From the NCBI RefSeq assembly GCF_000972845.2, contig NW_020860930.1, forward strand, positions 1,190,619 through 1,254,618: a stretch of 64,000 nt of DNA. Reading direction: 5' to 3'. Position 1 is the stretch's first letter, and every line of letters starts with the position of its first letter. This stretch comes from Larimichthys crocea. Lineage: Eukaryota > Chordata > Actinopteri > Sciaenidae. This document shows, one piece after another, positions 49,697 through 61,994 of this stretch. Both the position numbers and the translations under genes were made by a program. The notes beneath the pieces are model-generated. The model had not been told where the DNA came from. It was given only the letters and a program-made list of their open reading frames with translations, and made no database searches.

Positions 49697-52413
49697 TTAC
49701 TTGGTTAGGAAAGGTGGTAGGAAAGGTGGTAGGGATAAGTGGTTAGGGGGAAAGGTGGTTAGATAGTGGTGTCAGGATAAGTGGTTGGAAAGGTTTTTAG
49801 GATAAGCGGGTTAAGATAAGTGCTTAGGAAAGGTGGTTAGTAAATGGCTTAGGAAAGGTGGTTAGGATACATGTGGTTATGAAAAGGTGGTTAGGATAGT
49901 GGTTAGGAAAGGTGTTAGGATAAGTGGTTAGGAAGGTGGTAGGAAAGGTGGTTAGGGAAAGGTGGTTAGGATAAGTGTAGGAAGGTGGTTAGAGAAGGTG
50001 GTTAGGATAAAGGTGGTTAGGAAAGGTGGTTAGGCTAAGTGGTTAGAAAGGTGGTTAGGACTAAGTGGTTAGGCATGTGGTTAGGATAAGTGGTTAGGAA
50101 AGTGGTTCGGAAAGGTTGGTTAAAGGTTGGTTAGGATAAGTGGTTAGGGATAAGTGGTCGAAGGTGGTTAGGGAATAGATAAAGTGGTTAGGATAAGTGG
50201 TTAGGAAAGGTGGTTGGATAGGAATGTGGTGGTTAGGATAAGTGGTGGATAAGGTGGTTTAGGAAAGTGGTTAGAGAACGGTGGTTCGGAAAGGGTTAGG
50301 AAAAGGTGGTTAGGTAAGTGGTTAGGAAGGTGGTTAGGAAGGTGGTTAGGAATAAGTGGTTAGGAAAGGTGGTAGGGAAAGGTGTTTGGATAAGTGGTTG
50401 TTAGGAAAGGTGGTTAGGAACGGTTTGGTTAGGATAAGTGGTTATGGAAAGGTGGTTAGGAAAGGTGGTTAGGATAAGTGGTTAGGAAAGGTGGTTAGGA
50501 TAAGTGGTTAGGAAAGGTGGTTAGGATAAGTGGTTAGGATAAGTGGTTAGGAAAGGTGGTTAGGATAAGTGGTTAGGAAAGGTGGTTAGGATAAGTGGTT
50601 AGGAAAGGTGGTTAGGATAAGTGGTTAGGAAAGGTGTTTAGGATAAGTGGTTAGGAAAGGTGGTTAGGAAAGGTGGTTAGGAAAGGTGGTTAGGATAAGT
50701 GGTTAGGAAAGGTGTTTGGAAAGGTGGTGGTTAGGAAAGGTGGTTAGGAAAGGTGGTTAGGATAAGTGGTTAGGGGAAAGGTGGTTAGGATAGTGGTTAG
50801 AAGGTGGTAGGTAAAGTGGTTAGGATAAGTGGTTAGGAAAGGTGGTTAGGATAAGTGTTGGATAGTGGTTTTTTTTTTAGGAAAGGTGGTTAGGAAGTGG
50901 TTAGGATAAGTGGTTAGGAAAGGTGGTTAGGAAAGGTGGTTAGGATAAGTGGTTAGGAAAGGTGGTTAGGATAAGTGGTTAGGAAAGGTGGTTAGGAAGT
51001 GGTTAGGAAAGGTGGTTAGGATAAGTGGTTAGGATAAGTGGTTAGGAAAGGTGGTTAGGATAAGTGGTTAGGAAGTGGTTAGGAAGGTGGTTAGGAAAAG
51101 GTGGTTAGGAAAGGTGGTTAGGATAAGTGGTTAGGAAGGTGGTTAGGAAAGGTGGTTAGGAAATGGTAGGAAAGGTGGTTAGGAAAGGTAGGTAGGGATA
51201 GTGGTTAGGAAGGTGGTTTGGTAAGGTGGTTAGGATAAGTGTAGGAAAGGTGGTTAGGATAGTGGTTAGGAAAAGGTGGTTAGGAAAGGTGTTAGGAAAG
51301 TGGTTAGGAAAGGTGGTTAGGATAAGTGGTTAGGAAAGGTGTTAGGAAAGTGTTAGGTAAGTGGTTAGGAAAGTGGTTGGTTAGGATATTGGTAGGAAAG
51401 GTTGTAGGAAAGGGTGTTTAGGATAAGTGGTTAGGATAAGTGGTTAGGAAAGTGTTGTGGTTAGGAAAGGTGGTTAGGATAAAGGTGGTTAGGATAAGTG
51501 GTTAGGATAAATAGTGGTTAGGAAAGGTGCGTTAGGAAAGGTTGGTTAGGAAGGTGGTTAGGAAAGGTGGTTAGGATAAGTGGTTAGGAAAGGTGGTTAG
51601 GAAAGGTGGTTAGGAAAGGTGGTTAGGGGAAGGTTGTAGGATAAGTGGTTAGGAAGTGGTTAGGATAAGTGGTTAGGAAAGGTGGTTAGGATAAGGGTTA
51701 GGATAAGTGGTTAGGATAAGTGGTTAGGAAAGGTGGTTAGGAAAGTGGTTAGGAATAAAGTGGTTAGGCAAAGGTGGTTAGGATAAGTGGTTGGATAAGT
51801 GGTTAGGAAAGGTGGTTAGGAAAGGTGGTTGGATAAGTGGTTAGGAAAGGTGGTTGGTTAGGATAAGTGGTTAGGAAAGGTGTTAGGAAAGGTGGTTAGG
51901 AAAGGTGGTTAGGAAAGGTGGTTAGGATAAGTGGTTAGGAAAGGTGGTTAGGGTAGTGGTTAGGATAGTGGTTAGGAAAGGTGGTTAGGAAGTAGGAAAG
52001 GTGTAGGAAAGGTGGTTAGGAAAGGTGGTTAGGATAAGTGTTAGGAAAGGTGGTGTGGAAAGGTGGTTAGGATAATGGTTAGGAAAGGTGGTTTGGTTAG
52101 GAAGGTGGTTAGGATAAGTGGTTAGGAAAGTGTGGTTAGGGAAAGGTGGTTAGGATAAGTTGGTTAGAAGGTGGTTAGGATAAGTGGTTAGGAAAGGTGG
52201 TTGGTAAGTGGTTAGGATAAGTGGTTATGAAAGGTGGTTTAGATAGTGGTTAGGAAAGGTGGTTAGGAAAGGTGGTTAGGATAAGTGGTTAGGAAAGGTG
52301 GTTAGGAAAGGTGGTTAGGATAAGTGGTTAGGATAAGTGGTTAGGAAAGGTGGTTAGGAAAGGTGGTTAGGAAAGGTGGTTAGGAAAGGTGGTTAGGATA
52401 AGTGGTTAGGAAA
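49697..52413 (+). repeat. 13-bp GGTTAGG minisatellite array, second copy
   Basis: Same two unit types as 44640-47107. It ends in AGGAAAGGACTCAGGCTCC, the same junction as the first copy, and runs into the kif20b promoter. Confidence 0.92.
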
Positions 52414-53180
52414 GGACTCAGGCTCCCTGATCATATAAATCACGCTGTAATGACGTAACCGATTTTAAAGTCACTAATCAGCGTCGTGACGTCACGTATT
52501 ACTGGTGTCATGTTTCTGATCGCGAGGCGTGATGACGTTTTCTCACCGTTGTCAAGGAAACCGTGTTGCTGCGCGAGCCCTGACAGCGGCCCGTTCTTCT
52601 TCGTTAGTCTCTAATAATGACGTCACTTCGACGTCTGTTCGGTAAACACGGTCCAAACCGGGTCCACGGGATCTGGTCCGGGTCCACAGGATCTGGTCCG
52701 GGTCAGCCGGTCCGGGTCTGGTCCTGTCTAAAGGTGTAATCCGGTAATCTGCTTCTCTGCTTCAATCCGCCCCGCTGTCCCCGGCAGTGACGTCACATCC
52801 ACCCGCCGTTGTTTACGCGGTTTTAATTTTCTGAATAAATTACATGGAGAGATGTTTCCTTTGTTTATCTTTCTTTAAAAATGTTTGAAATAAATAAAAA
52901 TTATTTTAGTCCGTTTAATCCAAACAACCGTACTCTCGCGAGACCGCGTCAGACTGCGGGAACGAGATGACGTCTCCCCGTGCGCGGCCTCTGATTGGTC
53001 GGCCACTGTGAGGCGCGGCCTCTGATTGGTCGGCCACTGTGAGGCGCGGCCTCTGATTGGTCGGCCGCTCTGAGTTTAAACGGCAGCCCGCGGAGAGCAG
53101 CCGCTGAAGCTAACGTTAGCCTCCGTGTTTGGATGTTTCCCGCCTGAAAGTCCGTGTGTGCCGAACAGAACCGGTCCAAA
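52414..53180 (+). promoter_or_regulatory. kif20b: kif20b promoter and untranslated first exon
   Basis: A CpG-rich region. Three inverted CCAAT boxes (ATTGG) lie at 52994, 53025 and 53056, exactly 31 bp apart. A CHR-like GTTTAAAC is at 53074 and an E2F-type TTTCCCGCC at 53136. Perfect CRE palindromes TGACGTCA lie at 52487, 52618 and 52788. A strong donor, AAA|GTGAGT, at 53180 probably ends a non-coding exon 1. Multiple phased CCAAT boxes with a CHR are the known layout of G2/M genes bound by NF-Y and DREAM or B-MYB complexes, which suits a mitotic kinesin. The start site is not defined. Confidence 0.7.
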
Positions 53181-53385
53181 GTGAGTCCGCCTCACTGCAA
53201 GCGTCACTGCTGCGGCTGAATGTGATCACGTGTCCACACGACACGGTAACGACGAAACTAACGCGCGCGTGGGTGGGTTAGCTGGATGTGGCTAATGCTA
53301 ACAACAGTACCGGTTCCGCTGACCCGGCGAACCGGCTCCGAGTTTAACTCTGCTTAGCCCGGCAAGGGTCCGACAGAGTACTGAT

Positions 53386-53459
<74 letters not shown>

Positions 53460-53493
53460 TGTGTCTGTGTGTGTGTGTGTGTGTGTCACAGAG

Positions 53494-53607
53494 ATGATGG
53501 AGTCTTGTTTGGGGGGTAAACCGGAGCGGGTCGGTCCGGTGGAGGTGGATGACATCAGGAGAGATTTACTGGGTGAATTCACAGCTCTACCTGCACAGGT
53601 AGGTGTC

Positions 53608-53645
<38 letters not shown>

Positions 53646-53903
53646 TGTACCTGTCTGTCTCATCAGCTGTCTCTCTCTTCAGGACAGTGTGGTTCAGTCT
53701 GAGAACCTTCAGGTTTTTCTGAGAGTTCGACCGTTCACTGCAGCAGAGAGCGACAACGCAGGCTCACAGGTAACACACACACCTGATGATGTCACATGAC
53801 TGTTAGTTTTCATCTTCAACAGCTGCTGCTTTGAAATGTTTTGCTCTTCAGACAGAAAGTTATGTTAAAACATATTTAGATGGTATTAAATGTAACCTGC
53901 ATC

Positions 53904-53938
<35 letters not shown>

Positions 53939-54466
53939 TCACTTGATGGTATTTTGCTCTTCAGAGCGTGAGTTTCACTTTCTGTTGAACAGTCAGTCTG
54001 TAGTTACAGGTGGCGGTTCAACCTCAGAGACACACCAAACATTCAGAAAGTTCAGGACTGTGTGGTGATTGGCTCATACAGCGGTCAGCGACCTGTAATC
54101 ACCTGTCTCACTCTCCAGGACTGTGTGACCATCGAGGGGCCGGACACTGTCGTCCTGAAGGCTCCAAAGACCTGTCAATCAAACCGACAGAACGACAAGT
54201 CCCTCCCACAGACGGCACAGAGGTTCACCTTCACACAGGTAGACATCACCTGTCTGACATCACTAGACATCACCTGCTGTCTGTCTGTCTGACACCACCT
54301 GTCTGTCTCTCAGGTGTTTGGCCCTGGTTCCAGTCAGCAGAAAGTGTTTGAAGGTTCTGTTCGTGGTCTGGTTCGGGACGTTCTGGACGGAGGAAACTGT
54401 CTCGTGTTCACGTACGGAGTGACAAACGCTGGAAAGACCTTCACATTCCTGGGTCAGAACACAACC

Positions 54467-54509
<43 letters not shown>

Positions 54510-55912
54510 TCAAATAGCCTGTCGTGCTCTCTAAATGAAGTCAGTGTAGGAGACACGATCACTAACCTGCTGCATGTAAACATGTTCTCCAATTACCTGA
54601 ACCACACGCACGCTGTAACACACTGTAACACACACACACACACTGTAACACACACACACACTGAACCACACACACACACTGTAACACACACACACACGCT
54701 GTAACACACACACACACACACTGTAACACACACTGTAACACACACACTGTAACACACACACTGTAACACACACACACACTGTAACACACACACACACTGT
54801 AACACACACTGTAACACACACTGTAACACACACACGCTGTAACACACACTGTAACACACACTGTAACACACACGCTGTAACACACACTGTAACACACGCT
54901 GTAACACACACACTGTAACACACACACACACACTGTAACACACACACACACTGTAACACACACTGTAACACACACTGTAACACACACACACACGCTGTAA
55001 CACACACTGTAACACACACTGTAACACACACACACACACGCTGTAACACACACACTGTAACACACACACTGTAACACACACACACATGCTGGTTGGCCCT
55101 GGTGGGTCCTGGTTGGTCCTGGTGGGCCCTGGTTGGTCCTGGTGGGCCCTGGTTGGTCCTGGTTGGTCCTGGTTGGTCCTGGTGGGCCCTGGTTGGTCCT
55201 GGTTGGTCCTGGTTGGTCCTGGTGGGTCCTGGTGGGTCCTGGTTGGTCCTGGTTGGTTCTGGTGGGCCCTGGTTGGTCCTGGTGGGCCCTGGTGGGTCCT
55301 GGTGGGTCCTGGTTGGTCCTGGTGGGCCCTGGTGGGCCCTGGTGGGCCCTGGTGGGTCTGCAGAGACCGGTTGTGTTTCATTGAGCCTCCTCTGGTTTCT
55401 CCTCCATGTTTACAGTCAGTCGTCTGCTTCCTGATGGTGCGAGGGAGAGCGCTCCTATTGGTTGTTGACATGGTCATGTGATTGAACGTTAACATGTCCC
55501 AACTTCAGCGTGTTCATTCATTTAAAGGAACCGTCTGTCTGTCTCAGGTCCGGATCACGACAGCGGTCTGCTGCCGCGCTCCCTGTCGGTCATCTTCAAC
55601 AGCATCGACGGTCGCCTGTACAGCCGCTGCGACCTGAAGCCTCAGCGCTGCAGAGACTTCAGCAGGCTGACTCCAGACCAGCAGGCTGCAGAGAGCAGCA
55701 GCAAGAAGAACCTGCTGAGGCTGCTGAAAGAGGTGAGACACGACACGAAGAAACACCTGAACGCAGCACGAGTGTGTGCTAATGTGTGTGTGTGTGTGTG
55801 TGTGTGTCCACAGAGTGACAAAAGTCTGACGTCTGGAAGATCGACCTTACTCGACGGTCAGTGAAGTTCACTCTGAAGTCTGATGGTTTAAAGAGTGAAC
55901 ACAGAGTACTGA

Positions 55913-55958
<46 letters not shown>

Positions 55959-57135
55959 GCTCGTCTCTCAGCACTGACAGCAGTGTGAACAGTGTCTCTG
56001 ACGCTGACAGCTTCTGCCTGGACGTCGACTCAAACGTCCGTTTCTCCGTCTGGGTTTCATTCTGTGAGATTTACAACGACAACATCCACGACCTGCTGGA
56101 ACAGGTAACATCCAATCAGATCCACTGTATGGATCCACACACACACACACAACCACTGTATTTCAATTTTCTGTGCAGAATTGATTTTGGTTAAATGTCG
56201 TATCTGTACCGTCCCCACTGGTACAATAAAACATTAGCTGAAGAATATAACGTGCATCTTTATTCAGTATATGAGCAACATTTAGCTTTATGTTAAAGAC
56301 ACCGTGAGAAATGTTCTCAGGAAAAAAGCCGCTTATCAGTTAATCGTTAATCGATCGATAAGGTCAATCAACTAACGATTAATGAATGAATCCATAATTT
56401 GCATCCCTAATATTTATAATTTAATTAATATTTATAATTTAATTAATATTTATAATTTAATTAATTGAGTATTTTTCATTGAAAAATGCAACAAATGTAC
56501 CACACGGCTGCACAAGGGAAGCTACGAACCTACAGCAGCAGCTGATCTCACTGCCTAGTCCAGCAGCAGTCAGCCCAGAACCAGAACCAGAACCAGCAGC
56601 AGCTGATATCACTGCCTAGTCCAGCAGCAGTCAGCCCAGCTCGGCGTCTGTCTTTCAGCCTTTTATTTCACCAAGCTCTCACCAACCACTAAAAGTCAGT
56701 CCCACATTTACTCTCTCTGTCTGTCTCTGTCTGTCTCTGTCTGTCTCTGTCTCTGTCTGTCTCTGTCTGTCTCTGTCTGTCTCTGTCTGTCTCTGTCTGT
56801 CTCTCTGATCATGTGACTGACGTGTGACATTCAGGTTCCCAGTGGACACCACAAGAGGGCGACGCTGCGTCTGTCTCAGGACGTCAAAGGAAACTCCTTC
56901 ATCAAAGGTAACTGCCTGTCTGTCTGTCACCTGTCTGTCACCTGTCTGTCTGTGTAACAGGAAGTGACCTCAGTGTCCTGAATGTTTCAGACCTGCGCTG
57001 GGTTCAGGTGAACAGTTCTGAGGAGGCGTACAGAGTGATGAAGATCGGGAAGAAGAACCAGAGTTTCTCCTCCACCAGACTGAACCAGCTGTCCAGCAGG
57101 AGGTCAGCTGATGTTCCACCTCCACTCTTTATATA

Positions 57136-57178
<43 letters not shown>

Positions 57179-57587
57179 CAGAGGAGTAATCAGTGTGTTC
57201 TGTGTGTTTTGCAGCCACAGCATCTTTTCCATCAGGATCCTCCGTGTGGACGACGTCGGAGTTCCCAGAGTCCTCGGCATCAGCGAGTAAGGCGCCGCTT
57301 CCTCCACGCCGTGGAGGTCCGAGCTCGTGTCAGGTCTTTGGTTCTGGATGTAGACGATGACTCTGTTTGTCTTCAGGCTGGCTCTGTGTGACCTGGCCGG
57401 TTCTGAGCGCTGCTCTCGGACTCAGAACACCGGAGAGAGACTGAAGGAAGCCGGGAACATCAACAGCTCCCTGCTGACGCTCGGGAAGTGCATCAACGCC
57501 ATGAGACTGAACCAGCACGCCAAGTACGGCAGCAGAGCCTCAGTGTCACTCAGTGATGATGACGACGATGATGATGACGATGACGAT

Positions 57588-57624
<37 letters not shown>

Positions 57625-57797
57625 TGCAGGTTCCAGCACCACATCCCGTTCAGGGAGTCCAAGCTCACACACTTCCTGCAGGTCTTCTTCTGTGGTGCCG
57701 GCCGCGTCTCCATGGTGGTGAACATCAATCAGAACTCGTCCTGCTTTGACGAGACGCTCAACGTCCTCAAGTTCTCCGCCCTCGCCCAGAAGGTCAG

Positions 57798-57835
<38 letters not shown>

Positions 57836-58610
57836 ATCAGTCTGTTTGACTCAGACGCTCTCCGCCCGTCCAGGTGGTGGTGCTGAACACGAGGCCGGTG
57901 ATCATCGACGACGCCCCCCACAGGTCGGCCTTGGAGCTGTCGATGATCATCGACGAGGCCGACCGGCGCAGGAATGTGTCAGGGCGGGGCCGGAAGAGCT
58001 CGATGGTTGCCTGGGAGACGACCCTGGAGGATGTGCTGGAGGACGAGTACGGGGAAGAGTCGGACGAAGAGGAGGAGGAGGAGGAGGAGAGTGTGATGGA
58101 GGGAACGGTGCTGGAGGCGGGGGGTGAGGAAGACAAGGAGCAGGAGGAGAAGGACACGACGATGGAGCAAGGAGAGGAGGTAACGATCACTCAGCAGCTG
58201 TCTGTGGGTTCAAACCTGATTGGACGTCGCCCGCTCACACTGAGCACGCTCTGTTTGTGTCAGCAGTCAGACAGAGAGGCGGCGCTGCGTTTGGTTCTGG
58301 AGGCTCAGATCAGAGAAGAAGTCAGCGCCGAGTTCATGGAGCTCTTCAACAAGATGGAGAAGGACTACAGGTAAGAGTCCTCCTGATCATGTGACCACAG
58401 ACAGGTGAGTCAAGGCGTGAAGGCGTGATGATGTCTTCCTGTTTGTCAGCGAACGTCTGGAGAAGGAGAGGGAGATCCTGGAGGAGAGAGCCGAGAAGAG
58501 AGTCGAGATCCTGAAGAACCTCGTCAGCAAGACAGCGGACCTGCCCGCGGTCAGCACCGACAACAGCAAGGTGAGTAACCATGACTCAGCAGGAAGTCAT
58601 CACTGATTAG

Positions 58611-58642
<32 letters not shown>

Positions 58643-60884
58643 TCGTCAGGAGGAGCAGGCGGCTCTGCTGGAGGGAATCATCGGCTCGTTGACCGAAGAC
58701 CTGCAGAAGATCCGAGAGGACGCTCAGAGTGTTCACCACTGCCTCGCCGAGCACTCACAGGAGGTACTCCACCTTCTTCTTCTGTGGCGGAGGCAGAGGG
58801 TGGAGAACCTGGATCAGTTTCACCGTCTGGTTTCTGTTTGCAGAGCTCGGAGCAGCAGCAGCAGAAGTTGACGGAGCTGATGGAGATCTGTCAGCAGAAG
58901 GACGACGTCATCGACAAACTGCAGGCAGCCGTGGAGGACGCTGTGGAGAGCGCCACCAGAGACGTAAGTCCACGTCCTCCACCTTTCCTCCTCCTTCTCC
59001 ATCTTCACCATCATGTGCGATCTGTAGGCGCCAACAGGAAGTGTCCTCTCTAACTCGGCTGATGCTTCCTGTCTTTCAGAAGACGCTGGCGGAGTCGATC
59101 AGGTCGGAGCTGCTGCACCTCCAGCAGACCTGCCGCTGTGTGAGGAGGGCAGGAGGAGAGGAGGTGGAGGAGAGCAGGAAACGACAGCGTGAAGCTCCAC
59201 AGGAGGAGGAGAAGGAGAGGGAGCCAGCGAAGAAGAGATGTGAGGAGATGGAGGAGATGATGAAGGCGATGATGGAGCTTTGCACTATCTTCCATGTTCT
59301 CCTCTCTCTGCTCCTCAGTTGTTCTGGAGGAGGAGATCTGGAGGCTTCAGGGGGAGAACGACAAGAAAGAGGAGGCGATCGTGGAGCTGAGGGAGAGGGA
59401 GGAGAGAAGGAGGAGGGGGCTGGAGGAGGAGCTGGGGAGGCGTGAGGAGGAGGTGGAGGAGCTGAAGAAGCAGAAGGTTTTACTGGAGCAGAAGGTGGAG
59501 AAGCTGACAGGTACGAGCTGAGCTTCAAGAGCAGGAGCTCCGCCTTCTGACGCCGTGACACCACTGATGTTCTCTCCCTCCCCCTCTCTCTCCTCCCTCC
59601 CCCTCTCTCTCCTCCCTCCCCCTCTCTCTCCTCCCTCCCCCTCTCTCTCCTCCTCTCTCTCCTCCTCTCTCTCCTCTCTCCTCCTCCCACCCTCCTCCTC
59701 CCTCCCCCTCTCTCTCCTCCCTCCCTCCCCCCTCCTCTCCTCCCTCTTCCCCCCTCCTCTCCTCCCACCTCCTTTCTCTCCTCCCACCTCCTCCTCCCTC
59801 CCCCTCTCTCTCCTCCCTCCCTCCCCCTCTCTCTCCTCCTCCCTCCCCCCTCCTCCCCTCCCTCTCCTCCCCCTCCCTCCCCGTCTCTCTCCTCCCACCT
59901 CCTTTCTCTCCTCCCACCTCCTCCTCCCTCCCCCTCTCTCCTCCCACCTCCTCTGTAGCTCTGGACGAGTGTTCAAACTGTGACTCGCTGTTTTTGTCTC
60001 TGGAGTCTGAGCAAAGAGAAACGAGCCGACTGTCCAAAGAGAACAAAGCTCTGGTGAACGGCATCTTCCAGCTGCAGACCGAGGTACGGACACGTGACGG
60101 ACACGCGACGCCTTACGTGGAGGTGGAGGCCCCTTTGTGGAGGCCTCCACCTCCACGTCGGCCTCCTCAGCGCTAACCTCGTCTTTCTGTCGACTCCTCA
60201 GGTGACCGCTCTCCAGGCTCAGCTCAAACAGCAGACCGATCGGTGCGACAGCCTATCAGAGCAGCTCCACGCCGCAGAGGCTCGCCTCCGCGACCTGGGG
60301 AGCCAATCAGAGGAGAAGGCCAACACCATTAGCAGTCTGACACAGGAAGTGGAGCGTCTGAGACAGGAAGTCCAGGTTGGTCATCTGTAATGAGTCATCA
60401 TACACACTGACCACACCTGCTGTCAGCTGATGTTTGATTGGTTGGTTCAGGTGGAGGAGGGGCGGAGCAGCAGTGTTTTCCATGCTGCCATGGAGGAGCT
60501 GAAGAAGGAGAGCGTGGCGGCGCTGCAGAGATCAGCTGACAGGTGTGAACAGGTGGATGACCTGCAGAGAGAGAACAGGCGGCTGGAGGACGCTCTGACA
60601 CTCAGGTACACCTGACAGGTGATCAGTACTGTCGCTCATCCATCATTACACACCTGAACCGACTTCTGTCGTACCTGCAGCCAGGACAGGTGTGTCGAGC
60701 TCAGCGAGCAGCTGGCCAATCAGAAAGCAGAATTCACCCGACAGCTCCAGAGCCTGAGGGTGGAGCTCGAGTCTGAGGGTGGAGCTCTGCGAGGGAGACT
60801 GCAGGAGGTGGAGAGGTCGGAGAAAGAGAGGAGGAGACACCTGGAGAGAGAGAACGAAGGTAAGAGAGCGGTAACCATGGTAAC

Positions 60885-60920
<36 letters not shown>

Positions 60921-61809
60921 CATGTTTGTGTATTTTTTTTTTTTTTTTTTTTGTCAGAGCTGCTTCGAGTTTCATCTGAAAAAGAAAAACTGATTGAAGA
61001 AAGTTACAGAGAGACGGAAACGCTGAGACGAGGTAACTCCATCTGTGTGTCTCCATCTCTGTGTGTCTCCATCTCTGTGTGTCTCCATCTGTGTGTGTCT
61101 CCATCTGTGTGTGTCTCCATCTGTGTGTCTCCATCTGTGTGTCTCCATCTGTGTGTGTCTCCATCTGTGTGTCTCCATCTCTGTGTGTCTCCATCTGTGT
61201 GTCTCCATCTCTGTGTGTCTCCATCTGTGTGTGTCTCCATCTCTGTGTGTCTCCATCTCTTTATTGATGTGATCAGCTGATGACTGTTTGTGTCCTCTGT
61301 GTCAGAACTGGAGCATCTGAAGGAAGGCCTGCAGAGGAGGGAGAAGGAGAACCGACAGGTGGAGGGGGAGGAGAAGGAGAACCGACAGGGGGAGGAGAAG
61401 AAGGCGTCAGTGGTGGAGGAGCTGAAGCAGGAGATGGAGAGACTCCAGGAGAGGAGGGGGAGACGACAGGAGGAGGACCGAGACTTTGAGGCCGTGAAGA
61501 GAGAGATGGAGCGACTGACGGAGGAAAGAGAGACACACCTGAACAAACAGGTAAGACACACACACACACACACACACACGTCTGTGTCACAGTGGAGAAG
61601 CTCACACAGGTAAATGTGTCATGTCCAATATGTCCAACAGGACGTCTGCGTCTCTCCTCTGAGGTCCAACAGGAAGAAAACCCCCAAAACAACGACGGCG
61701 AGGAAGAGGAAGAGCTGCGAGGTGCAGGTGTGTGTGTGTGTGTGTGTGTGTCTTACGTGTGTGTGTGTCTTACCTGTGTGTGTGTGTCTTACCTGTGTGT
61801 GTGTGTCTT

Positions 61810-61850
<41 letters not shown>

Positions 61851-61963
61851 TTACCTGTCTGTGTGTGTGTGTGTCTTACCTGTCTGTGTGTGTGTGTGTG
61901 TCTTACCTGTCTGTGTGTGTGTGTGTGTCTTACCTGTCTGTGTGTGTGTGTGTGTGTCTTACC

Positions 61964-61994
<31 letters not shown>

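Noticed and set aside
54598..55086. Regular repeats with short spacers, reminiscent of a CRISPR array
   Set aside because: A simple CTGTAACACACA tandem repeat with variable CA length, inside an intron of a vertebrate gene.
56850..56870. CTCF-like CCACAAGAGGGCGACG
   Set aside because: Mismatches the core at the fifth base and lies in kif20b coding sequence.
59076..60156. Arg/Glu/Gly-rich minus-strand frames
   Set aside because: The reverse complement of the CT-rich intron array and of acidic or basic kif20b exons.
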